Positions 1-6,540 of a stretch of 10,711 bases of DNA are shown here, in pieces. The position numbers and the translations under genes were made by a program. This DNA comes from an uncultured Prevotellaceae bacterium (GTDB lineage Bacteria; Bacteroidota; Bacteroidia; Bacteroidales; Bacteroidaceae), in assembly GCA_946413885.1 (NCBI GenBank), contig CAMKMK010000067.1, positions 1-10,711 on the forward strand. Direction: 5' to 3'. The notes beneath the pieces are model-generated. The model saw only the letters and a program-made list of their open reading frames with translations. It did no database searches and was not told the origin of the DNA. Each line of letters begins with the position of its first letter. Position 1 is the stretch's first letter.

Positions 1-2549
1 TTGTCAGCCAAGACTCTCATCCAGTAACCTCCAATCACACTACGAGCCTTGAAGCCTACCATGTTGGCGGTCTTGGTGTCGCTCCAGTCGCTGATGGGAA
101 CACGTGACTTGGTCTCATTGATGTACTTCCACAAGGGAGACACAAACTTCTGGAAGGTTTCCTGATCAGGTGACATGGCAGCAGTCCACATGATCCAGTC
201 TGACTTGGTATAGTCCTTGCGGCAATCCAAGGGGAGACCATACTTGTTCTGAACCTTCAGGTAGTACTTGATCTCACGCTCATAAACCTTGTCTGAGAAG
301 AGACCCAGCTTCCACAGCTTATCCCATACCATGTTGTACTTCTGGCTCCAAGTGTTCTTGCGGTCGAATGCCAAACGGTAGTGATCGCCTTCCAGCGCCA
401 TTTCTTCCCACTTCTTTGCCATCTCCTTCGCCTTTGCCAGGTATCTGTCAGCTACTTCAGCATCGCCACGCAGACGAGCCATCTCGCTGTAGCCAGCCAC
501 TCCACAGATAGCCTTCAGGGAGAGGTTGCAGTTGTGGGCCCAATGGCCTGCAAAGTCATCAGTACAGAGCTGGTTCTCAGGATCTTGACCATTCTCTACC
601 AGATAATCTGCCCACGTGGTGATGATGTCCCAATAAGGTTCCACGTAGGAAGCGTTGCCGTCGAGCTTGCAAAGCATGGCAGCCAAGGTAATCATGTTGC
701 CAGCTTCCTCGAGAGGCATATCGCCGCCATACACCTGACCGTTGGCAATGGGATAGGTTCCCAGGTCATGCGCAGCGAAAGGCTTGGTCCAGCGGCCACT
801 CTTGCTGTAATCGAAGATACTGGTCATCATGGCCTTCTGCAACTCAGGATTATAGACAAGAACCAGAGGAGCTTCAGGATAGGTCAGGTCAACCGTGTTG
901 ACACAACCGTTTGAATTGTTCTCCTTCGAGAACCACAACAGGTTGCCATCCTTGTCCTCAAAGAGTTTGTGGGCAGCCATCACGTGACGATACGAGGCAC
1001 TCAGCACCTCAGCATATTCCTTGCCGCCTGATGCTGCGCCATCGTCGTAAATCTGCTTGTCGAAGGCACGGCAGCGAGCCATGATGCTGCTGTAGCGGCT
1101 CTGCAGGTTCTTGAAGGCATTGAAGATGCTCACCTGGCCATTATGAGCCCAGTAGCCCTTGTAACGGTTGTACATGTACTCGATGTCTTGTATCTCATCG
1201 TAGCCAAGCATGGTGAAGCTGCTGGCAGTCTCCACGTTGCCAAAGTCGTGCATGTAAGCGAGGGCTGGCCATTCTGAGGCACGGCGGGCGATGATCTCGC
1301 GATTGAAGGCAAAGCCACGCTGTCCTGCAGGACGCTGCTGGGCGTTTCCGTTGCGTTGGCCCTGTACTCTGATACGACCTTCACGTACGAAAGCTGACTC
1401 GATTTCAGTCTGAGGACCCATGCTTACCTGTCCATTGATGGCAGGCATGTAGAAATAACCCCAGTCGATGCGGATGCCGTCACCCTTCCTTGCCAGGATG
1501 GGCTGCTCGACAGAGCCTGTACGCACATAGCGCACGCCTTCTTCCATTCCCATGCTGGTCACAGTAGCCTGAGAAACGCGATCGATGCCCTGCATGGGAG
1601 TTGCCTCGAGATACAGCTGTACGTCATGCTTCTGTCCGTCAGTGGAACGCACCTGGTAAGAGATGTAGTTGATGGGAGTGGAAATCAGGTCGTAGTCGTC
1701 AATCAGCATGGGAGCGGTGAAGACGAGGTCGAGTTCCACAGGACCACACTCCATGGTATAATAGGTATTGGTTGCCAAAACGTCCACACTCTTCTGGACG
1801 GCCACCTTCAGTTCATCCATCTTGGGGCGCACGTTCTTGTAGAGTCCGTAATCCGTGTAGGCACCGCCTGTGGTGTTGTGGCAATGGGCAGCAATCACGT
1901 TCTTGCCTGGATGGAAGAGTTTCTTGATTTTGGCATCCACATGCAGGACAACGCCGTTCACCCAGGTCTCGCCTGTCTCTGCCACGCGAGTACCGTTGAC
2001 AAACAGCTCGAACACGTCATCATGGGAATATTTCAGATAGAGGTCCTCGTTGAGTTGGTCTGCTGTCAGCTCGACGGTACGGCGAACGTAGATGTCGCTG
2101 TTCTGGGCATCCCATACCGTGTTGACATTCTCCAAGTCGCGTGAGCCAAAGGCGGCACGTTTCTTTTCCCACTTGCTGGCATCGAAGTCCTCTTTTGCCC
2201 AGTCATTGGCAGGCTTCTCGCGTGTGAACTCGCCTTCCCAGATCTCTTCGTCTGTCATGGGGGCGATGGCGCTCAGGGTGTACTCTTGAGGGGAGCCCAG
2301 GAAACGGTAGGTGGTACCGTCCACGCGAAGCAGACCCAGAAGAGGTTTCTCGTCGTCTGTCCAGTGGCGGGTGGTGCCGTCTGTCAGTTTGTCAAAGGGT
2401 GACCAGATACTGAAGTAAGGGTCATTCACGATCAGGGGGACAGAGGGCAGACGCAGGTCAGTGCTTGCGTAGGGTTTGAAGAACTCTGACGTTTGGGCAC
2501 TTGCCATGATTGTCAAGGCGAACAGTGCGGCGGATAATAGCTTTCTCAT
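1..2549 (-). CDS. Secreted glutaminase-A-like protein (DUF4964-DUF5127-DUF4965-DUF1793), 3' end outside window
   Basis: My minus-strand translation from the ATG at 2549 stays open for 849 codons to the window edge. Homologues are about this long, so only a few residues should be missing. Residues 1-18 form a signal peptide (MRKLLSAALF..., cleavage near ASA-Q), implying export. Residues 22-85 look like DUF4964. Residues 103-240 look like an inserted galactose-binding-type beta-sandwich (W-x-FDASKW, then DDVFELFVNGTRV). DUF5127, DUF4965 and the helical DUF1793 domain follow, with the typical MPLEEAGNM (611-619) and TDDFAGHWAHN (663-673). A Gln/Arg-rich linker lies near 392-412. The family is named after a fungal glutaminase, but in Bacteroidetes it commonly accompanies glycan-degrading genes and its substrate is uncertain. 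The gene begins 64 bases after the GH127 stop, probably in the same operon. Family assignment is confident; the reaction is not. Confidence 0.88.
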   Translation of the reverse strand, partial: MRKLLSAALFALTIMASAQTSEFFKPYASTDLRLPSVPLIVNDPYFSIWSPFDKLTDGTTRHWTDDEKPLLGLLRVDGTTYRFLGSPQEYTLSAIAPMTDEEIWEGEFTREKPANDWAKEDFDASKWEKKRAAFGSRDLENVNTVWDAQNSDIYVRRTVELTADQLNEDLYLKYSHDDVFELFVNGTRVAETGETWVNGVVLHVDAKIKKLFHPGKNVIAAHCHNTTGGAYTDYGLYKNVRPKMDELKVAVQKSVDVLATNTYYTMECGPVELDLVFTAPMLIDDYDLISTPINYISYQVRSTDGQKHDVQLYLEATPMQGIDRVSQATVTSMGMEEGVRYVRTGSVEQPILARKGDGIRIDWGYFYMPAINGQVSMGPQTEIESAFVREGRIRVQGQRNGNAQQRPAGQRGFAFNREIIARRASEWPALAYMHDFGNVETASSFTMLGYDEIQDIEYMYNRYKGYWAHNGQVSIFNAFKNLQSRYSSIMARCRAFDKQIYDDGAASGGKEYAEVLSASYRHVMAAHKLFEDKDGNLLWFSKENNSNGCVNTVDLTYPEAPLVLVYNPELQKAMMTSIFDYSKSGRWTKPFAAHDLGTYPIANGQVYGGDMPLEEAGNMITLAAMLCKLDGNASYVEPYWDIITTWADYLVENGQDPENQLCTDDFAGHWAHNCNLSLKAICGVAGYSEMARLRGDAEVADRYLAKAKEMAKKWEEMALEGDHYRLAFDRKNTWSQKYNMVWDKLWKLGLFSDKVYEREIKYYLKVQNKYGLPLDCRKDYTKSDWIMWTAAMSPDQETFQKFVSPLWKYINETKSRVPISDWSDTKTANMVGFKARSVIGGYWMRVLAD

Positions 2550-2613
2550 CTTGCTTTTTCGAATTTAGCTTCGTTTTTTAGGTAAATGGTTCTCTCGTAT
2601 GATGTTTTTGACA

Positions 2614-4650
2614 TTATTGACCAGCTTGAAAGGGTGGAAACGCTGTGATTCTCAGACGGGCGGCACCCATGGGAATCAACGTGATGTCCTCCACCTTGTC
2701 GCGTGGAGCCTTCGCGTCAGGCAATATCTGACACAGGCCTGTTCCGTCCTGCCCCCAACTTGGAATGCGGGCACCCTTTGCCTTCACGCGCAAAGGAACA
2801 GATTCCAGATTGAAGGGATAGTTGTCATCAGGCCATTCCAGCTTCTCGACTTTCATGTTCCTCAGATTGGGAACGAGGGCATAGTTCCAGGGACTGTCAG
2901 CATAGATCTCGAAGGTGGGCCACAGACTGGCATCGGCATTCTTCTGCCAATGGGAATCGCCAATGGCTGTTGCCTTGCTGTCCTTCTTCTCGTAGCGCTC
3001 GTTGATCTTCAGGCTCAGGGTCAAGGGACCGTAATCCACGCTGACGCTGTTCTTGTTTAAGGTCCACACGCGCTTGCTCAGGTGCATGGGGAAAAAGAGC
3101 TTCACCTGGTCGCCGTTCTTCCACTCGTTCTTCAAGCGAAGCAGACCTTTCCTTACCTGACAACCTACTGTCTTGCCATTGACCTCCACGTGTGCGCCTT
3201 GTGTCCAGGTGGGGATACGAAGGTAGAGGGGGAAACTCACGCTCGTGTTCTTCTTCAGTCCACGGATGGTGATCTCGATGTCCTCGCTGAAGGGATAATG
3301 AGTCGATTCGTCGAGGATAACCTCCTGGCCATCTGCCACCTTCACGCGAGCCTCGCAATCCGAATAGGTCAGCACGGCAGCGCCACCATCGGCACTTGCC
3401 AGCACCAGATTCTCAGCGTAGTAGGGCCATCCCATCGAGTGGTTGTGCTGACAGCATCGACTGCTGAAAGGATTCATGCAGAAGAAGGGACCACCATTAT
3501 CCACACCAGGAGCGTGGTTGTTGCTGTCGGACTGCACCATATTGGGACAAGTCAGGTAGCGCAGGGCACGCAGGTCTTCCGTCATCGAGGCTGGGTAACT
3601 GTTGAAGGTCACGTCCTCCAGGTTCTCCATCCACTTCAGGTCACCCGTCATCGCCATCAGGATTTCATCGGAAAGCATCTGCTCCACAAATCCGCAAGTT
3701 TCTGTTCCCTGACGGGGATCGATGTATCCGTGTCGAGCATTCTCGTCGGCTCCGAACATACCGCCAGGAACCTGGCCATAGATGCGACGAATCAGGTCGA
3801 AATCGTTATACGTTGCCTGCAAGGCCTTCTCATCGCCCGAGACAACCCAGTACTCGGCAGGCTCGCGGAAACACTCTGCCACGTTCACGTTGTGCCAGTT
3901 GGGCAGTCCGCTCTCCAGCATCCAGTTGGCAGTACAGCGATGCACCTTCTTCATCAAGTCCAGAAGGAAGCTGTCACCCGTACGATTGTAGAGCCAGATC
4001 ACGCTCAGCAGGTTGTCACCTCCACGGCTGTTCTCCCAGTAGTCACGCAGGAACTTCTCTTCTGGATAGTTCAACTGCCACTGGAAATAGCCCTTCATCA
4101 CGCTGAGCACACGTTCATCCCCGCTGTACTCGTAGTAGTCCTGCAGGATTTGCAGAGCCAGCATGTTTGCCCACAGCTCACGGCGCCCGTCCTTCTTCTC
4201 GTTCACAGGACCAAAGTAGCCGTCAGGCTGAGCACTCTTGATGATAGCCTCAATCCAGAACTTCGCCTCGTCCAGCAAAGCCTTGTCGCCCAGTATGTAC
4301 GCCATGTTGCTGTAGCCGCGCAGCCAGTAGGGAACCTCCTCCCATCCGTGCGAGCCACCACTCTCGAGCCAGGCATTGCCCTGCTTGTCGAGCCAGTCAC
4401 TGATCTCACCCAAGCGACCAGCCAATCCGTCCTTCTGGCGCTGAAGCATCTCGCCCACCCATCCGCGGGGAGTCACAGCCCCAGCAGGCAGTTTCAGGAA
4501 AACATTAGGACGCAGCGGAGCGCGGTTATTCACGTAGTTCTTGCCTGTAGCGGCAATGTCGGAAGGCTTCACCATCTCTGCCGTCTGGCCAGCAGCCAGC
4601 ATGGGCATCAGCATGAGAATTGCCAAGAAAAATCCCTTCATTTTGCTCAT
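2614..4650 (-). CDS. Secreted GH127-type beta-L-arabinofuranosidase (DUF1680)
   Basis: This 678-residue protein is close in length to characterised GH127 enzymes (about 660). Residues 1-21 form a signal peptide (cleavage near AAG-Q; no lipobox cysteine), so it is probably periplasmic or exported. An (alpha/alpha)6-type domain covers roughly 50-415 and is followed by beta-sandwich sequence (425-678). The zinc/catalytic signature of the family is visible: E317 and C319 in GTETCG, and C399-C400 in SSRCCQHN. By analogy with Bifidobacterium HypBA1, the first cysteine of the CC pair is the nucleophile and the Glu and Cys residues bind zinc. E303 sits where the acid/base Glu is expected. Related families (GH146) share the motif, so the exact linkage is inferred; removal of terminal beta-L-arabinofuranose from plant glycans is most likely. 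Translation could start at M1 or M4. It is the first gene of a two-gene operon. Confidence 0.9.
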   Translation of the reverse strand: MSKMKGFFLAILMLMPMLAAGQTAEMVKPSDIAATGKNYVNNRAPLRPNVFLKLPAGAVTPRGWVGEMLQRQKDGLAGRLGEISDWLDKQGNAWLESGGSHGWEEVPYWLRGYSNMAYILGDKALLDEAKFWIEAIIKSAQPDGYFGPVNEKKDGRRELWANMLALQILQDYYEYSGDERVLSVMKGYFQWQLNYPEEKFLRDYWENSRGGDNLLSVIWLYNRTGDSFLLDLMKKVHRCTANWMLESGLPNWHNVNVAECFREPAEYWVVSGDEKALQATYNDFDLIRRIYGQVPGGMFGADENARHGYIDPRQGTETCGFVEQMLSDEILMAMTGDLKWMENLEDVTFNSYPASMTEDLRALRYLTCPNMVQSDSNNHAPGVDNGGPFFCMNPFSSRCCQHNHSMGWPYYAENLVLASADGGAAVLTYSDCEARVKVADGQEVILDESTHYPFSEDIEITIRGLKKNTSVSFPLYLRIPTWTQGAHVEVNGKTVGCQVRKGLLRLKNEWKNGDQVKLFFPMHLSKRVWTLNKNSVSVDYGPLTLSLKINERYEKKDSKATAIGDSHWQKNADASLWPTFEIYADSPWNYALVPNLRNMKVEKLEWPDDNYPFNLESVPLRVKAKGARIPSWGQDGTGLCQILPDAKAPRDKVEDITLIPMGAARLRITAFPPFQAGQ

Positions 4651-4686
4651 TTCTTCTTAATACCTTATTCAATTAGTTTCTTGGTA

Positions 4687-4718
4687 CAAAGATACACATT
4701 TTTTTCGACTTCTCCAAA
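4687..4718 (-). promoter_or_regulatory. Bacteroidetes-type promoter of the GH127 operon
   Basis: On the minus strand, TTTG (4718-4715) is followed after 20 bases by TATCTTTG (4694-4687). This matches the Bacteroidetes sigma-70 pattern TTTG, about 19-20 bases, TAnnTTTG. Transcription would start near 4680, giving a leader of about 30 bases before the ATG at 4650. Confidence 0.75.
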
Positions 4719-4866
4719 TTTCCCACGCATTTGTTTGTCCGTCAGGACAGATTTTTTGCAATACATAGCACAAAGAGGTTAGAGGATGCCAGGCAGTTCA
4801 TGAAAGGAAGAAAGAGAAAAAATCTGTACGTTTAAGAACAAATCCCCTCCCTTATACAACAGAACG

Positions 4867-5046
4867 ATGTTACATGTTACATGTTTCATTTCGATTTTTG
4901 ATTTTGCGTTTCAAGGAGAATGGGGTTAATTTTTATATTATTATTTATAATAATTATAATTATTATAAATAATAATATAAATGTAAATATCCTTCTTTCT
5001 TGTTACAACATTGAATTTTGCAAATGAAACATGTAACATGTAACAT
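4867..5046. repeat. 180-bp nested inverted repeat with 25-bp perfect outer arms
   Basis: Bases 4867-4891 are the exact reverse complement of 5022-5046 (25 of 25). The axis falls between 4956 and 4957, the same axis as the central A/T palindrome, so the whole block is one large dyad. The intervening arms (4892-4931 against 4982-5021) pair only patchily. Each outer arm carries two ATGTAAC heptamers in tandem. The next bases outward do not extend the pairing beyond a single match. I saw no obvious target-site duplication and no encoded transposase. Confidence 0.9.
4932..4981. repeat. 50-bp perfect palindrome made only of A and T
   Basis: Base-by-base pairing holds for 25 of 25 positions with no loop, centred between 4956 and 4957. 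The pure A/T run extends from 4926 to 4982. Such a sequence could extrude as a cruciform or melt easily. It is the core of the larger dyad at 4867-5046. Confidence 0.95.
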
Positions 5047-5117
5047 TGCAAGGTAAACAAATGCACGTATTTTACTGACATACAACATCTTACACTTAAA
5101 TCAAACTGAATCCAGCA

Positions 5118-5135
5118 AATGTAACGCGTTACATT
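5118..5135. promoter_or_regulatory. 18-bp perfect palindrome, possible operator
   Basis: AATGTAACGCGTTACATT is a perfect 9+9 dyad centred on a CG step. LacI-family regulators often bind palindromes with a central CG, so an operator is plausible. It lies about 215 bases upstream of the DUF3791 start and about 400 bases from the GH127 promoter, so its target is unclear. It is built from two of the ATGTAAC heptamers. Confidence 0.45.
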
Positions 5136-5311
5136 CCTGCCCACACTGTATGTAACACCGTATGTAACGCCCCGTTCCAGTACAAAACAACTTCATTCTT
5201 TTCGAAATATCTTTACATTACCAAGAAAACTGAGAATTTCCCAAACGCAGAAATCCGCCTAATCTCCTTAAAAAAAATCACTCTCAACTCCTCGACATCT
5301 GTTTTTTTTCG

Positions 5312-5319
5312 TAAATTTG
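5312..5319 (+). promoter_or_regulatory. Probable -7 element (TAAATTTG) of the DUF3791-DUF3990 operon
   Basis: TAAATTTG fits TAnnTTTG and ends 29 bases before the ATG at 5349. No TTTG is present at the expected -33 position; the sequence near 5289 is TCCT. The promoter is therefore weaker or differently organised than those of the two carbohydrate operons. Confidence 0.5.
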
Positions 5320-5348
5320 CAAGCAAAGAGTCATAAAACAACAAAAAG

Positions 5349-5573
5349 ATGCCACGAGAAGAAAAGAACATGATTGGCTATACGGTAGCGCTGATCAGCG
5401 AATTTGCCAACCGCTTTGGCATCCATCCTCGTCAGGCATACGCCTACATGAAGCGATACAAAGGAATGGAACATCTTCGCAAGCATTACGGCGTGCTGCA
5501 CACACAATCATTCCCAGATACGGTAGATGCCCTCGCGCAAGTCTGCGCCAACAACGGAGGAGGACTGCGATGA
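5349..5573 (+). CDS. DUF3791 family small protein, putative antitoxin-like partner
   Basis: This is a 74-residue soluble protein with no signal peptide or membrane segment. It matches the pattern I know for DUF3791: a helical N-terminal half (YTVALISEFANRFGI..., with an -AYAYMKRYKG- helix) followed by the conserved HYGVLHTQSF block (46-55), ending in a Gly-rich tail. Its stop overlaps the next start (ATGA, 5570-5573), so the two are probably translationally coupled. DUF3791 genes regularly sit beside DUF3990 genes, which suggests a partner role such as antitoxin or regulator; that role is inferred. M8 is an alternative start. No Shine-Dalgarno sequence is evident; the ATG is preceded by A-rich sequence. 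Confidence 0.8.
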   Translation: MPREEKNMIGYTVALISEFANRFGIHPRQAYAYMKRYKGMEHLRKHYGVLHTQSFPDTVDALAQVCANNGGGLR

Positions 5574-6052
5574 TACGACTTTACCACGGTTCCAACATGA
5601 AGGTAGATGTGCCCGATTTGGCACACTCCAAACCCTTCAAGGATTTTGGCAGTGGATTCTACCTGTCTGCCGACAAGCAGCAGGCTTGGGACATGGCATC
5701 CCAAAAAGTAAGTCAGACCAGGGAGGGAAAGGCTGAGGTTACAGAGTTCCTGTTTGACGAGGCTGTAATGTTGTCTGAAGATTTGAAAACCTTAAGTTTT
5801 CCTGACTATTGTGAAGAATGGGCACAATTCGTGTTGGCCAATCGCAACAGAAAGTTAAAACATCCTATCCACGATTACGACATTGTCTATGGGCCGATAG
5901 CCGACGATGGGGTAACTTACCAGTTGCGTCGCTATGAAGGTGGTGTCATATCCTTGTCACGGTTAGTCGAGGAGCTGAAATTTACGAAAGGCATCACCTT
6001 TCAGTATTTCTTTGGGACAGACAGAGCACTAAAACATTTGAAGAGACCATGA
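5570..6052 (+). CDS. DUF3990 family protein, putative ADP-ribosyltransferase-like toxin
   Basis: This is a 160-residue cytoplasmic-type protein without a signal peptide. The N-terminal LYHGSN (4-9) and FGSGFYLSAD (26-35) resemble the first two motifs of the PARP/ART fold: His in H-G-S/T (H6) and Tyr in G-F-Y (Y31). The family signatures YDIVYGPIADD (103-113) and QYFFGTDRALKHL (145-157) are both present, so the protein looks intact and full length. Q145 may occupy the third ART motif position. Transfer of ADP-ribose from NAD+ to an unknown target would be the expected chemistry, but I infer this from the motifs and it is unproven here. The gene overlaps its neighbours by ATGA at both ends. The gene order supports a toxin-antitoxin or other conflict module. 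Confidence 0.8.
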   Translation: MIRLYHGSNMKVDVPDLAHSKPFKDFGSGFYLSADKQQAWDMASQKVSQTREGKAEVTEFLFDEAVMLSEDLKTLSFPDYCEEWAQFVLANRNRKLKHPIHDYDIVYGPIADDGVTYQLRRYEGGVISLSRLVEELKFTKGITFQYFFGTDRALKHLKRP

Positions 6053-6285
6053 CAAAAAAACTGACTTCAGAACAAATACAGTTGCTCAAGGACGAGCTGA
6101 GTACAGATCTGGCCAGTTATCTGGTAGACGACTTCCATTATACACCAGAGGAGGCCATCGATGTGCTTTACACGTCAGAAACGTTTGAACGGCTCCAGGA
6201 CGACGATACAGGATTATACTACCAAAGCCCTGGATACGTTTACTCATTCCTCCAGAATGAACTAAAAAACGCCAAGGTATCATAG
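6049..6285 (+). CDS. Small acidic protein of the DUF3791-DUF3990 module
   Basis: This 78-residue acidic protein starts inside the DUF3990 stop (ATGA, 6049-6052). It is predicted mostly helical: LTSEQIQLLKDELSTDLASYLVDD, then TPEEAIDVLYTSETFERL. A conserved-looking DTGLYYQSPGYVYSFLQNEL segment covers about 53-72. I believe similar proteins recur as the third gene after DUF3990 in other bacteria, but I cannot assign a Pfam name. No signal peptide or membrane helix is present. An antitoxin or immunity role is possible from its position and acidity, but this is inference. The stop (TAG, 6283-6285) is followed directly by the 22-bp repeat array. Confidence 0.75.
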   Translation: MTKKLTSEQIQLLKDELSTDLASYLVDDFHYTPEEAIDVLYTSETFERLQDDDTGLYYQSPGYVYSFLQNELKNAKVS

Positions 6286-6293
6286 CATCCGCA

Positions 6294-6403
6294 ACACAAC
6301 GTGTTGAAAGGGACGACACAACACGTCGAAACCGAAAACACAACGTGTTGAAACGGCAAAGACAACACGTTGAAACGGGCGACACAACACGTTGTCTTTA
6401 CCT
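6294..6403. repeat. Five tandem imperfect repeats of exactly 22 bp
   Basis: Units start at 6294, 6316, 6338, 6360 and 6382. Each begins ACACAAC (AGACAAC in unit 4). The 10-bp core is CAACGTGTTG in units 1 and 3, and its reverse complement CAACACGTTG in units 4 and 5 (CAACACGTCG in unit 2). Most units continue GAAACSG; unit 5 diverges after the core. Units 3 and 4 can pair perfectly over 10 bp (6341-6350 with 6363-6372), and units 1 and 2 can pair with one mismatch. The spacing is about two helical turns. It is not protein-coding as far as I can see. Confidence 0.9.
6358..6399 (+). terminator. Possible hairpin terminator of the DUF3791-DUF3990 operon
   Basis: AAAGACAAC (6358-6366) pairs with GTTGTCTTT (6391-6399). 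A further 4 bp (6369-6372 with 6385-6388) pair inside a 2x2 mismatch, leaving a 12-base loop. There is only a weak T-run afterward (TCTTTACCTTATT), so termination is tentative. The competing unit 3/unit 4 pairing uses some of the same bases. Confidence 0.4.
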
Positions 6404-6481
6404 TATTAAATAGAGGATGTCCGCCTTAGGCAAAATGGTGTCGAGCTACAGAATGTTTTTGTAGAAAAAATCAGGGAAATA

Positions 6482-6513
6482 TTTGGAATTCTCAACATTT
6501 TTTCGTAACTTTG
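6482..6513 (+). promoter_or_regulatory. Bacteroidetes-type promoter of the esterase operon
   Basis: TTTG (6482-6485) is followed by 20 bases and then TAACTTTG (6506-6513). The start of transcription would be near 6518-6520, about 20 bases upstream of the ATG at 6541. The spacing is identical to that of the GH127 promoter. Confidence 0.75.
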
Positions 6514-6540
6514 TGACATGAAAACAAAGACAAAGAAACA

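Larger units (their letters stand above)
4869..5168. repeat. Cluster of eight ATGTAAC/GTTACAT heptamers
   Basis: Reading + as ATGTAAC and - as GTTACAT, copies lie at 4869-4875 (-), 4876-4882 (-), 5031-5037 (+), 5038-5044 (+), 5119-5125 (+), 5128-5134 (-), 5150-5156 (+) and 5162-5168 (+). The pairs are spaced 7, 7, 9 and 12 bases apart. Repeated short sites beside an A/T-rich dyad suggest protein-binding sites, either operators or iteron-like, but the binding protein is unknown. Confidence 0.75.
4651..5348. other. 698-bp A/T-rich intergenic region between divergent operons
   Basis: I see no credible gene here. The only open frame of note (5144-4941, minus) runs through the A/T palindrome and reads as low-complexity Tyr/Ile/Asn. 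The region contains the GH127 promoter, a nested inverted repeat, a cluster of ATGTAAC heptamers, an 18-bp palindrome and the -7 element of the downstream small-gene operon. No tRNA or other RNA gene was recognised. It is clearly more A/T-rich than the flanking genes. Confidence 0.8.

Noticed and set aside
381..914. 177-codon plus-strand open frame
   Set aside because: It is a shadow of the glutaminase-like gene, which continues unbroken on the minus strand through this stretch.
4736..4749. Small hairpin TGTCC-GTCA-GGACA followed by a T-run, terminator-like on the plus strand
   Set aside because: Stem of only 5 bp and no plus-strand gene upstream for it to terminate.
3082..4782. 566-codon plus-strand open frame opposite the GH127 gene
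   Set aside because: It lies antisense to a gene with clear GH127 motifs and a signal peptide, and its translation (His/Val/Gln-rich, no recognisable domain) is what the complementary strand of such a gene gives.
4867..5046. MITE or insertion sequence with terminal inverted repeats
   Set aside because: I found no flanking target-site duplication and no transposase; kept as an unexplained dyad instead.
4941..5144. 67-codon minus-strand open frame in the intergenic region
   Set aside because: It runs through the A/T palindrome and repeats; the product is low-complexity (IYIYIIIYNNYNYY) with no start context.
6294..6403. CRISPR array
   Set aside because: Units are 22 bp end to end with no variable spacers, and no cas genes are nearby.
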